Source: Pedobacter cryoconitis (GTDB taxonomy: Bacteria; Bacteroidota; Bacteroidia; Sphingobacteriales; Sphingobacteriaceae). From it: a stretch of DNA of 64,000 nt. Position 1 is the first letter of the stretch. Each line of letters opens with the position of its first letter. This document shows, piece by piece, positions 27,701 to 36,048 of the stretch. A model generated the notes under the pieces. It was given only the letters and a program-made list of their open reading frames with translations, ran no database searches and was not told the DNA's origin. The DNA is taken from positions 62,001-126,000 of the forward strand of contig NZ_JACHCE010000004.1 in assembly GCF_014200605.1 (NCBI RefSeq). The letters are read 5' to 3'. The translations under genes were made by a program, and so were the position numbers.

Positions 27701-28542
27701 AATACAATATCAGGGTGAGTGAAAGATTAAGGCATAAACAACGCTTGTTATCTGTACTGGATATCTGTCAGGCCGTACTGGATGCCTTTCCGCAGATTAT
27801 GATGGTTAAATGTTATGGTACAACCGACAATGAGGCTGTGATTTTGCCGGGAATAGATATCCATTTGATCGTGATCCCCAAAGAACGGGAAGATGGCAGT
27901 TTTATCAGCCAGGAACCCAGGGTTAGTTTATCACTTTTATATGCTATTAAAAAATTCGTTACAGGTTCTGTTTCAGATTTCATCCGTATAGAGGTAGGAA
28001 ATCCGATCTATGAAAGAGTAATGGTGGTTGCTAAAGTGAAATTTAAAGCTGCCGGAAATACATTGCAGAGTGATGGTTATTATATCAAACAGCTGAACCA
28101 GGATATTAACAAATATATTTCTGCCTGGCTTTATGATGCTAAAGCTGATTTTAAAATGGGCTCGAAAATATATATTCTGGAAATTTTAAACCATTTGCAG
28201 CATCAGCCCTATATCGAATATATCACGGGTTTTTCACTGGTGCATTTCTTTAAGGTATGGAACCAGAAAGAAGGCCGGTTTGATGCACAGCTTATTGATA
28301 CTTCGATTGATCTGACAGATAGCCTGCAGGGCTCTGTAGCTGGTGCGATACTGATCCCGGCCGATGATCATCAGCTAAAGGTGATCAGAGAGCATAAACC
28401 AGAAGAACCTGTAAAATCCGGAATCGGGGATTTCTCTATCGGGTCAGATTTACTCGTTTTGCAGTCTCCTGAAACCAGTACAGTTGCCGGTAACCCTGTT
28501 GTGAAAGAAGAATTATATGATTTTACTATTTACCCTCATTAA
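24742..28542 (+). CDS. eCIS baseplate protein, Pvc11/gp6 type
   Basis: The frame can be opened at 24691 inside the gp25 gene, but ATG 24742 (MATELKPEIKDGM, 1266 residues) lies just past the gp25 stop and is preferred. It is a very large, low-cysteine, mixed alpha/beta protein without signal peptide or membrane helix. The order gp25, then this gene, then a Pvc12-type gene matches the eCIS baseplate wedge block. The C-terminal third (PEILPGIDIHLIVIPKERE-like, SDFIRIEVGNPIYERVMVVAKVKFKAAGNTLQSDGYYIKQLNQDINKYISAW) matches the baseplate-J (gp6) C-terminal pattern. The N-terminal part is longer than in phage J proteins and is not recognised. Confidence 0.88.
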   Translation: MATELKPEIKDGMSQSERYLASLDTSYFGIDEKDAPDLFKLLYELCGQFNYYDETNHIQGDWQDFLSSDIDILIELLASVESRTSTDQYKKLTHALKLAENQQDLTICLRNIFLFIQGFAILQMEFHKRLETANNLGRTNHFDLTKETFAHHLQRLYDYNLNAIELLGEAVRIHFEEQSFSYIFERNFEVIDEPFHKNGSVREKVILSVPYFDNLVADLEAKFNKLSNTARQYIKTQIVDGDVFDPHTALLLSFLKLYTYLQQPVNHLLQKHLDYFYHDIIGIKNKEEQLDKMHLIVGPIPLSTPFVLNKGEQLIAEVEGYQEKLIYALANDTEISATQVRELKTVFISNKLQLKGRTSSAGDVNELQVYQGNYPSAVPDTFQKDGISFPWPLLGEDQSELPLQQKTMDQADIGLMVASPLLYQVDGQRNFSVKFFIKQESCLKFDEHVTRMYKALNTNKEVLILQLLNQSFDITITGANGWLPIKHYAVSFTPASTTSSCCMEIKFRMKSTEEAIAIYNPALHGQDLGLQLPALRLSLNNYSFHHPYTFLSYFVIERVNIKVDVRESEHFKLRNNQFDLHGKAPFQPFGALPVRGSYLDIHNSNIFNSYLVNFRLQFYWFDLPADENGFEDYYQGYPYPFTNDSFKITLSSNTNSRFTPGTEEKQEFNLFERQSPHGKALLKNRTTINRIDLKRIKFENMPELDKDDTNDDFKQGTLRVELVQPDDAFGNRLYTRSFIEIAEHNAKRFVKKKDAPNPPYVPVLKSMSIDYTLEHSELIYGSTQENRDDLVLFHLYPFGYEEFYNGKNLKNNFFVPPPNHESNLFLGLSELTENQELSLLFQLAEANLHHSMHEPELINWSHLVQNKWVPFPNSGVLMDTTNNFMNTGVVTLKIPEGVDKGNTILNADLYWIRASLPCASSLKSRTIAIFSQAVIAVREPGQSNFPDSAYILPKDAVKGFRGSLPAVKSLMQFFPSFGGYPKESDGKYNIRVSERLRHKQRLLSVLDICQAVLDAFPQIMMVKCYGTTDNEAVILPGIDIHLIVIPKEREDGSFISQEPRVSLSLLYAIKKFVTGSVSDFIRIEVGNPIYERVMVVAKVKFKAAGNTLQSDGYYIKQLNQDINKYISAWLYDAKADFKMGSKIYILEILNHLQHQPYIEYITGFSLVHFFKVWNQKEGRFDAQLIDTSIDLTDSLQGSVAGAILIPADDHQLKVIREHKPEEPVKSGIGDFSIGSDLLVLQSPETSTVAGNPVVKEELYDFTIYPH

Positions 28543-28553
28543 ATTAAAAAACT

Positions 28554-29330
28554 ATGTTTAAGAGCAAAGTCCATGGCCGTGAAGACCTGAAGAAGTTCTT
28601 TCGTAATGGTGGGATCCCTACCGAAAACCATTTTTCGGATCTTATTGATTCGATGCTTAACAGACATGATGATGGCTTTGAGAAAGACAATGAAAATGGA
28701 CTAATCCTGCATTCGAGTAAGGTTTCCAAAAAGCTGATCACGTTGTTTAAAAGTATAGATGATGTAAATCCATTCTTTTATATTGAAAAGGATGAGCAGG
28801 ATATTTCGGGCTTAAGGTTTAGCCCTGCCGATGATTTAAGTGATAATCTATCAGAGAAAACGAGCTTCTTTTTCCATGTCAATGGAAGTTTAGGTATAGG
28901 CAAACGAAGTCACAAGGATTACAACCTTGACGTCAATGGATTTGCTGCGATGGAAGGCCGTGTGGGTACTTTTTGTAATGGAAAAATCCCCGCAGACGGA
29001 AAATGGCATACCATTATTGATGGACTGGATAATTGCCAGGCTTTTGAGGTTATGGCCCGTACCGGCAAAAAAAGATCTGGCAAATTCGCTATTCTTCATG
29101 CTTATGCACTCAGTGCATTTGGTGGCTCCAGGAATAAAATCAGAAAAACATCCGCTTATTATGGTTTTTTCTGGAATAAAATCGGTATTCGCTGGAAAAG
29201 CAAAAATACGCACGATTATGCGCTTCAACTAAGAACGAATTGTAACTATGGCACTGCCATATTTATTGATTACAAAGTCACCAGGTTATGGGATGATGAA
29301 AGCTTTTTAAGCGACGAACATTATTATTAA
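28554..29330 (+). CDS. eCIS fibre-like/adhesin candidate (258 aa)
   Basis: It sits between the two large baseplate genes, with gaps of 11 and 17 bp, so it belongs to the particle. The N-terminal part (FRNGGIPTENHFSDLIDSML, then LILHSS) looks like an attachment region. The middle (FFFHVNGSLGIGKRSHKDYNLDVNGFAAMEGRVG) has the 'GIG...LDVNG' pattern common in phage tail-fibre shafts next to chaperone-type domains. The last about 110 residues form a compact beta-rich domain rich in aromatic and basic residues (YYGFFWNKIGIRWKSK). A receptor-binding or baseplate-plug role is inferred from these patterns and the position; no family was recognised with certainty. Confidence 0.78.
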   Translation: MFKSKVHGREDLKKFFRNGGIPTENHFSDLIDSMLNRHDDGFEKDNENGLILHSSKVSKKLITLFKSIDDVNPFFYIEKDEQDISGLRFSPADDLSDNLSEKTSFFFHVNGSLGIGKRSHKDYNLDVNGFAAMEGRVGTFCNGKIPADGKWHTIIDGLDNCQAFEVMARTGKKRSGKFAILHAYALSAFGGSRNKIRKTSAYYGFFWNKIGIRWKSKNTHDYALQLRTNCNYGTAIFIDYKVTRLWDDESFLSDEHYY

Positions 29331-29347
29331 TAAAAGCGATTATAAAA

Positions 29348-32254
29348 ATGGAAATCCAGCCTGATAAAAATAGTGTGATTGAAAAAGATGCGGTGCTGGA
29401 GCATGCGCTGGATTTTGATTTTTTAAGAAAAGAAGGTATCGGACTGATTCAGAAATATGCCGGTAAAAACTGGTCTGATTTTAATTTACATGATCCTGGT
29501 GTCACCATTTTAGAATATGTCTGTTATGCATTAACTGATGTAGGTTATAGAACTACATTTCCTATTACTGATATCCTGGCGAATGAAAAAGGACAGATTA
29601 ACCGGGAGCAAAATTTCTTTTTCCCAAAAGAAGAGGTACTTTCTTCTGGTGCGGTTACTGTCAATGATTATAGAAAGCTGCTGATAGATAGTATAGATGA
29701 GGTTGATAATGTATGGATAGAGCCTGTTAAATCACAGTTTTCTTCCAGTTATGGTAAAGGGGTTTATAATGTGATTATTAAACCTGTTGCCCACTTTACC
29801 GACAGGTTTACAACAGCACCAGAAGCCGCTGGTAATGAGCATTTTGATCAGTTATCTCAAAAGGTGAAAGCCATGCTGATGGCCAATAGGAATATTGGAG
29901 ATAATTATGAGGGTTTCCAGGTACTTCAACCATTGGATATTTACCTGAGGACAGAAATTGTTATCGAAAAAAATGTCTCTCCAAGCCAGGTCCTGGTAGC
30001 CGTATATGATGCATTGGAAAGAACGATTAGTCCGTCAGTTACTTATTATACCGAAGCAGAACTATTGGCAAAGGGATATCCGGTTGAAGCTATTTATAGC
30101 GGTCCTTTACTGGATAAAGGTATTCTTCCGGATCATGAACTCCATAAAAGAGTGACCAGTATTGACCCTTTTGACCTGGTCAAAGCCATATCAGGAATCA
30201 CAGGGGTCATCAGCATTAAAAAATTAGAACTATCTGCTGATGGAAAAAACTATCATAGCGGTATGATGCAATTTGATAGTGGTCATTATCCTGTGATGAA
30301 GATGAATGATCTTCATCCTGATGTTACACTTTATCATGATACTTATAATTTATATATCCGCAGAATAGATGTCCTGAAGAATGAGCAAAAGATAAAAAGA
30401 CAGCTCATCAGTGCCGCAGTACCAAAAAAACAAATTCCTGTTCTCCAGGGAGAATATAAAAGACTGAAGGATTATGTCTCTATCCAAACTTTATTTCCTG
30501 CAATTTATGGTATTGGAGAAGAAGGAACGCTTTCTGCAACACCCGACGCTATAGCTAAAAGCCGTCAGCTAAAGGCTTATCTGATGTTGTTTGAACAGCT
30601 GATCGCAAATTCGCTGGCACAGTTATCACATCTTAGCGATATTTTTTCTACGGATAATTCTTCAGCTTCTTCTTATTTTTTTCAGCCACTCTATCATGTT
30701 CCGGATGCAAAATATATACTGAAAGCATTCACCGATAAAAATGACCCTTTAAATACTGCAGCATGGGAAAATTTCAAAAATGACCCGGATAATGAATTTA
30801 TCCGCAAAGCCGGGCAGTTTATAGAAACAGATGAGCAATATAAGGATAGAAAAAAAAGAGCATTAGAACATATGTTATCCCGTTTCAACATCGCAGTTCA
30901 CAAACATCCTGTATTTCTGTATGAGCTTTATTACGATCAGGAGAACCATGTGAACCGCAATGACCTGGAAATCCAATGGAAATCAGCCATACTTAATAAT
31001 TTGTCTGTTTTCACTACCGATAGAGTCAAAGCAGATAATTATATGCTGTCCGGGGCAAACGGAGGTTTCAAAAGTGGTTTTGGAAAAAAAATGTCCCTGT
31101 TACTTCACATCCGGTATCAGGAGACCGGTAGTATTATGGGCAGAATTGTAGCCAAATATAAAGACCAGTTATCATTAAGGGCTTCAGCAAAAGATGAGCA
31201 TGAGCCAGAAAAGGAAACTATTTTAAGATGCAGGGATGAAGAACTCCGTATCCTGTCAAATCCGGATGAACTGAATATAGACCCGGCAGACCATACTGCA
31301 CTAACCGCTGGTTTAACCTTCAGGAGGCAATCTGAAAAACTTTTTAAATCGGCAATGGTACTTGATAATTATAGAATTGTCCCCTATCCGTCTGTAAATA
31401 GTGAAACCACGGTTATCGTATTTAAACAAATGGCTAAACACGAAGATGAGCAAGAGGATAAGTGGACTATGGTCAGTAAACATCAGAATGATTATGAGGC
31501 CTTGACTGCATTAAAGAAAAATGTCAGTTTCTTTAAAGAACTCAATATGGAAAGCGAAGGTTTTTATATGGTGGAGCACCTGTTGTTAAAACCAGCCTTC
31601 GACGCGCAACAATATGGGTTTACTTTCTCCGGAGAATCCGGGAATATATTGATTGAACAGCCTGACTGGTATTCTTTCTCCAAAAGAGAAGCAGTCATTA
31701 CAGGTTTATTAGCCCTGGCTCAAGCCTACGACGATAAAACTGGTTATGCAGCTACAGTAGAAAAATTGAAAGAATTCTGTGTTTTTAAAAAGCCTTTATC
31801 TGCAGGGAGCGATCAGCAGGATGATGAACTGCATCCTGATCGGCAGGCTTTAGAATATCTGATGTATAACCTGAAACAGTTTGATTTACACAATAATAAA
31901 TTTTTCCCTTCTTTTAACTATATAGTCAGACAAACGGATGGGCAGAAAATAGCAGAGGACTTTTATAATTTCAGAATGACTGTTGTTTTTCCTTCATGGC
32001 CTGCCAGATTCCAGGACGATAGTTTTGAGAAATTGGCCAGACAGCTTTTTCTGGAAGAATGTCCTGCGCATATTAAAGTCTCGTTCTGCTGGTTATCACT
32101 TTCACAAATGACGATATTTGATAAATTATATTTTGACTGGCGGGATCATTTAAGGGCAAATCCGGCTGCTGAAACTACACATCGGGCAGCTACAGAACTC
32201 AGCAGGTTTCTCATGGCCTCTGAGCTTAAAAAGACTGCGGAGGACAATTCATGA
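29348..32254 (+). CDS. eCIS baseplate protein, Pvc12/gp7 type
   Basis: The 968-residue protein has the baseplate signature near its N-terminus: DFLRKEGIGLIQKYAGKNWSDFNLHDPGVTILEYVCYALTDVGYRTTFPI (about residues 27-75), which is the 'HDPGITLLE' element of Pvc12-type and phage baseplate proteins. It has no membrane segment. The C-terminus is helical (LRANPAAETTHRAATELSRFLMASELKKTAE). It overlaps the tape-measure gene by 4 bp (ATGA), suggesting translational coupling. It should form the wedge arms with the Pvc11-type protein. Confidence 0.92.
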   Translation: MEIQPDKNSVIEKDAVLEHALDFDFLRKEGIGLIQKYAGKNWSDFNLHDPGVTILEYVCYALTDVGYRTTFPITDILANEKGQINREQNFFFPKEEVLSSGAVTVNDYRKLLIDSIDEVDNVWIEPVKSQFSSSYGKGVYNVIIKPVAHFTDRFTTAPEAAGNEHFDQLSQKVKAMLMANRNIGDNYEGFQVLQPLDIYLRTEIVIEKNVSPSQVLVAVYDALERTISPSVTYYTEAELLAKGYPVEAIYSGPLLDKGILPDHELHKRVTSIDPFDLVKAISGITGVISIKKLELSADGKNYHSGMMQFDSGHYPVMKMNDLHPDVTLYHDTYNLYIRRIDVLKNEQKIKRQLISAAVPKKQIPVLQGEYKRLKDYVSIQTLFPAIYGIGEEGTLSATPDAIAKSRQLKAYLMLFEQLIANSLAQLSHLSDIFSTDNSSASSYFFQPLYHVPDAKYILKAFTDKNDPLNTAAWENFKNDPDNEFIRKAGQFIETDEQYKDRKKRALEHMLSRFNIAVHKHPVFLYELYYDQENHVNRNDLEIQWKSAILNNLSVFTTDRVKADNYMLSGANGGFKSGFGKKMSLLLHIRYQETGSIMGRIVAKYKDQLSLRASAKDEHEPEKETILRCRDEELRILSNPDELNIDPADHTALTAGLTFRRQSEKLFKSAMVLDNYRIVPYPSVNSETTVIVFKQMAKHEDEQEDKWTMVSKHQNDYEALTALKKNVSFFKELNMESEGFYMVEHLLLKPAFDAQQYGFTFSGESGNILIEQPDWYSFSKREAVITGLLALAQAYDDKTGYAATVEKLKEFCVFKKPLSAGSDQQDDELHPDRQALEYLMYNLKQFDLHNNKFFPSFNYIVRQTDGQKIAEDFYNFRMTVVFPSWPARFQDDSFEKLARQLFLEECPAHIKVSFCWLSLSQMTIFDKLYFDWRDHLRANPAAETTHRAATELSRFLMASELKKTAEDNS

Positions 32255-35200
32255 GCAGTCAGTATTACACAATCCGGCAACTCAGGTTTGATGTTGATTT
32301 CTTTTCTAAAGAAATGGCTTATGAACTTCAAAATAGATTAAGCCGGTTATATCATCAGCAGGTTCAGCAAACCCTGGGGAATTTTTTCTCCGCGAATATT
32401 CCCGAAAATGCATTGATCAGAAAAGACAGCCTCGTTGTTGATCTGGGCAGTATCTCTTATGAAAGATTGGAAAATGAATTGCCGGAAAGACTGGAAAAAG
32501 CTTTGGAAGAACTTTTTGCTCCTCTGCTGTCTTCAAAAGACGTTTTACACTGGAACAGCCAGGATTTTGAAAATCTGCCTGCTGAAAAAGGATATCAGTT
32601 TATACTGGAGTTTTATCTGCTCAATGGTACTTTACCCTGGCAAGCTGCAGTACAGCATGGGTTAACCTGGAAGGTTACGCTTCATCAGCTTTATGCGAAT
32701 GACCGGGAGAACCTGCGCAATTTACTGTTGCGTTTGGGCCGGCAGACGGAAGTGAGAAAAAGACTTGCTTTTCAAACCTCAGTACAGGATATAGAAAAAA
32801 TAGTGAATACGATTATACCAGTTGAGGCCCCTGTTATTCTTTCGTACAAAAAGAATATTGAAAGAACTCAGTATCAGAAGCAATTTGTAAAGGCCGATAC
32901 AGAAGATTTTGAACATGCAGTTTCCTTTTTCATTTTAACTTATTTGTTAGCAGAGCCCGGGAGTTTATTCAGCCAAAAAATGTTTATCAAAAGCATTTTG
33001 AATCAAATGGCAGGCCATTTCAATGTTTCTTATTTTGCCTTACTGGATATTTTACATGACGCGCTGCCTGTATCCGGTTATGCGGCAACTACTGAGCATA
33101 CTTTGTTTGAAATTATTAAGGAGCTCCAGCTTGAAGGTCACGCGCCTGCTGAACTGAATACTACTGCACAGACAACTGATGCAGTTATGAACTTAGATGA
33201 ACTGCTGGAGTTATTGCAATATTATCTGAATGAAGGTTCGTTGCCTGTCTGGTCGGCCTTTTTTAATAGCAATCAAAAAGAACTGAGTCTATATTTTAAA
33301 GAAGCAATCGTCAAAGTGCCGGTAGCACTTAGAAAAATAATCTTTGCTTTAACACCTACCGATGCTGTGGTCAAAAGAATCACTGAGCTTTTACCAATCA
33401 GTGAATTAACAGGTCTGATCAGGTTTTTATGGCCCGGTCAGACTGGTTTTATGGAAGAATATTTACATCTGCTAATCCTTGTCCATACTAAGGGTTTGCT
33501 GAAAACTGTTAACGGAGACACATTCGGCTTCATCCTGCAAAAGATAATTGCCCGGTATATTTTCAATACTGAAAACAGGCAGTCCGGAAATTCAGATTTC
33601 ATTGAGTTTAGCTTACCATTTCTTTCCGGATACTGTAATACAGCAATCCCGGTAATCCTGAATTTCCTGTTGCCAGAAGCTGATACGCCAGGTTTAACTG
33701 ATCATGTACAGCGCTTTCAAAGTTTATTAGAATTTCCGTTTACGGGATTTAAGGATGAGAGAATTATACCTGCCGGAGCGGTACAGACTGAGGGTTCAAA
33801 ATCAATAAACACTAATAATCAACCTATTAAAATAGCAAACATCCTTCATTACTTTATGCAATATGGCACAGTCCCCTGGTGGGGTAAAGCATATAGCCAG
33901 CATTCGCCAGAAAAATTATTAAGCATGCTTTTTGCCTTATCTGTTAGTGAAACATTGATTGTACTGGAGCAGGCCGGAAAACAACCTGCGTCAAGAAAAC
34001 GCTTTTTATGGCAGTTCACCGATGAGCTGACTTATCAGATTTTTAGTTATTTGCCAGATTGGAATTTCGTGACAGTTGCAACTGAGCTTATGATTGAACT
34101 CATTGAAGGTATAGCTGCTTTTTCTCAAATTACGCAATCAGCATTCAAACAAATCATCATGGAAGCTGTCTGGTTAAGCTATGTGGAGATGAACTATAAG
34201 ACGTTTAATGAAAATTGTTTCTACCTGAATGTTTTCAAAAACCTCTCGCAATACAGCAAACTGGAACCTGGATCAATTGCCAGGCTATTTAGCGGTGTAA
34301 TCAGGGGTGCTCAGAAAGAGGTTACCGAATTTCAAAAAATGAGATCTTTTTATTCCTGGTCTAAGCTGAAGAACGCCCCTATTATTGCGGGCACTGATGA
34401 TACTAAGGATCACAGGGATAGTATACTTTACCAGATAGAACTGACTCTTGGCCTTTTCAATTCTGTAAAACAGGCAGGTCGAATCCCTGTTTTACAACCA
34501 TGGGTAACGGCTAATCCTTATGAGACACTGGATAGCTTCCTGTTAAAGCAACATGGACCGGACAGTGCTCCGGATCTTAAACAAAAACAGCAGAAAGCTA
34601 TCTATTTGCTGGAGTACTATTTATCCTGGAACCGCTTACCAGAAGACTCACCGGTATTAAACCATAAAGAACAGGATAACCTGCTGACAGAGTTATTACT
34701 GCTTTTATACCTGGAGAACCGGGAAGCATTAATGCGCATACTCAAAAGTGATAAGCATTCGGTTAATGCCCGTATGAAGGTACATCAGCTATTTTTACCT
34801 GATCATAAAGGTGGTGATCATAAACAGCTAAGCCTGTTACTGGATGATTTTATAGAGAAAGATGCACTGCAATATGTAAGGGAAATTACAGGAAGCGGAA
34901 GTGTTACGGGAAACCCGGAGTTAAAACCTGCACTGGACCGTCTGCTGGAAAAGGCAAGAGCCGGAAACACCGAAGAACAACTGAAGCAACTCTTAAAATC
35001 ATCATCTCTAACTAAGTATGTAGCCTTGCACTATGGAGATGAAACTATGGAATGGCTGATAGAGAAACGTTCAGGTAGCGACCTTGTTTTTAAACAGCAG
35101 ACAGCGTTGGTGAGGAAGCTGATTTTGAGTATTGCCACCAGTACACATGACTACCAAAAACTCAAAGTCCTGTTAAACGAGGCCGCACTTTTTTATCTGT

Positions 35201-36048
35201 CAGGTTTAGTGCAGGCCAAAAATATAAGCAGTTATATCAGCTTCACTTTTCGTTATTTAGCAGGATCATTTTATATTGCTTCCTCTGCCGGTTTCTTCCA
35301 TATTTTACTTGATCAGATACAAACTACCACGAGCCTCACCCCTGCTTATAAGGAAGTTATTGTACCTGTGAAGAATGAATTGGAGCATCAGTTAAAATTG
35401 CAGGAGCGGGAATTATTTTTAAAAAGAAAAATGGAAGAAGAACGCAAAGTAATGGATATAGCCAAAAGGTCTGCCGAACAAAAGATGCGCGATGAATCCT
35501 TAAAACAGGAAACAGAAAAGAAAATAACAAGTGTATTAAAAAAAGGAGATAAATTATATGTTGGCAATGCAGGGCTTGTCCTGTTACACCCTTTTTTAAG
35601 CACTTATTTTACCCGCCTTAATTTAATGGAGAAGGGAAAATTCATTAACCTTGAAGCCAGGGCAAGAGCAGTACATTTGCTGCAATACCTGGCCTGTAAA
35701 ACAACAGAAAACCCGGAGCATGAACTGGTGCTGAATAAGATTTTATGTAATTATCCGATCCAGGAACCTTTACCTCTGGAGGTTTTAATTTCTGAACAGG
35801 AGATCAGTTTATCTGCTGAACTTTTGCAGGTAGCAATTGAACGGGCGGGTAAATTATCATCCTCATCGGCAGACGGCTTTAGGGTATCATTTTTACAAAG
35901 AGACGGTGCCTTAACAGAAACCGCAGAAGAATGGACGCTTAGAGTAGATCAAAGAGGTTATGACCTTATTTTACAAACCTTACCCTGGGCTTTTGGCATG
36001 ATTAAATTTCAATGGATGGATAAACCAATAATTGTAGAATGGATTTAA
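32251..36048 (+). CDS. contractile injection system tape-measure protein (Pvc14 type)
   Basis: The 1265-residue protein starts with the CIS_TMP N-terminal pattern (YTIRQLRFDVDFFSKEMAYELQNRLSRLY ... LVVDLGSISYERLENELPERLEKALEEL) and ends with the conserved block ILQTLPWAFGMIKFQWMDKPIIVEWI. A repeated motif resembling YYLxxGxLPxW occurs near residues 120, 322, 532 and 787. A strong, highly charged coiled coil lies at about 1040-1095 (LKLQERELFLKRKMEEERKVMDIAKRSAEQK). In eCIS the homologue fills the tube lumen during assembly and sets its length. It overlaps the ATPase gene by 10 bp. Confidence 0.93.
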   Translation: MSSQYYTIRQLRFDVDFFSKEMAYELQNRLSRLYHQQVQQTLGNFFSANIPENALIRKDSLVVDLGSISYERLENELPERLEKALEELFAPLLSSKDVLHWNSQDFENLPAEKGYQFILEFYLLNGTLPWQAAVQHGLTWKVTLHQLYANDRENLRNLLLRLGRQTEVRKRLAFQTSVQDIEKIVNTIIPVEAPVILSYKKNIERTQYQKQFVKADTEDFEHAVSFFILTYLLAEPGSLFSQKMFIKSILNQMAGHFNVSYFALLDILHDALPVSGYAATTEHTLFEIIKELQLEGHAPAELNTTAQTTDAVMNLDELLELLQYYLNEGSLPVWSAFFNSNQKELSLYFKEAIVKVPVALRKIIFALTPTDAVVKRITELLPISELTGLIRFLWPGQTGFMEEYLHLLILVHTKGLLKTVNGDTFGFILQKIIARYIFNTENRQSGNSDFIEFSLPFLSGYCNTAIPVILNFLLPEADTPGLTDHVQRFQSLLEFPFTGFKDERIIPAGAVQTEGSKSINTNNQPIKIANILHYFMQYGTVPWWGKAYSQHSPEKLLSMLFALSVSETLIVLEQAGKQPASRKRFLWQFTDELTYQIFSYLPDWNFVTVATELMIELIEGIAAFSQITQSAFKQIIMEAVWLSYVEMNYKTFNENCFYLNVFKNLSQYSKLEPGSIARLFSGVIRGAQKEVTEFQKMRSFYSWSKLKNAPIIAGTDDTKDHRDSILYQIELTLGLFNSVKQAGRIPVLQPWVTANPYETLDSFLLKQHGPDSAPDLKQKQQKAIYLLEYYLSWNRLPEDSPVLNHKEQDNLLTELLLLLYLENREALMRILKSDKHSVNARMKVHQLFLPDHKGGDHKQLSLLLDDFIEKDALQYVREITGSGSVTGNPELKPALDRLLEKARAGNTEEQLKQLLKSSSLTKYVALHYGDETMEWLIEKRSGSDLVFKQQTALVRKLILSIATSTHDYQKLKVLLNEAALFYLSGLVQAKNISSYISFTFRYLAGSFYIASSAGFFHILLDQIQTTTSLTPAYKEVIVPVKNELEHQLKLQERELFLKRKMEEERKVMDIAKRSAEQKMRDESLKQETEKKITSVLKKGDKLYVGNAGLVLLHPFLSTYFTRLNLMEKGKFINLEARARAVHLLQYLACKTTENPEHELVLNKILCNYPIQEPLPLEVLISEQEISLSAELLQVAIERAGKLSSSSADGFRVSFLQRDGALTETAEEWTLRVDQRGYDLILQTLPWAFGMIKFQWMDKPIIVEWI

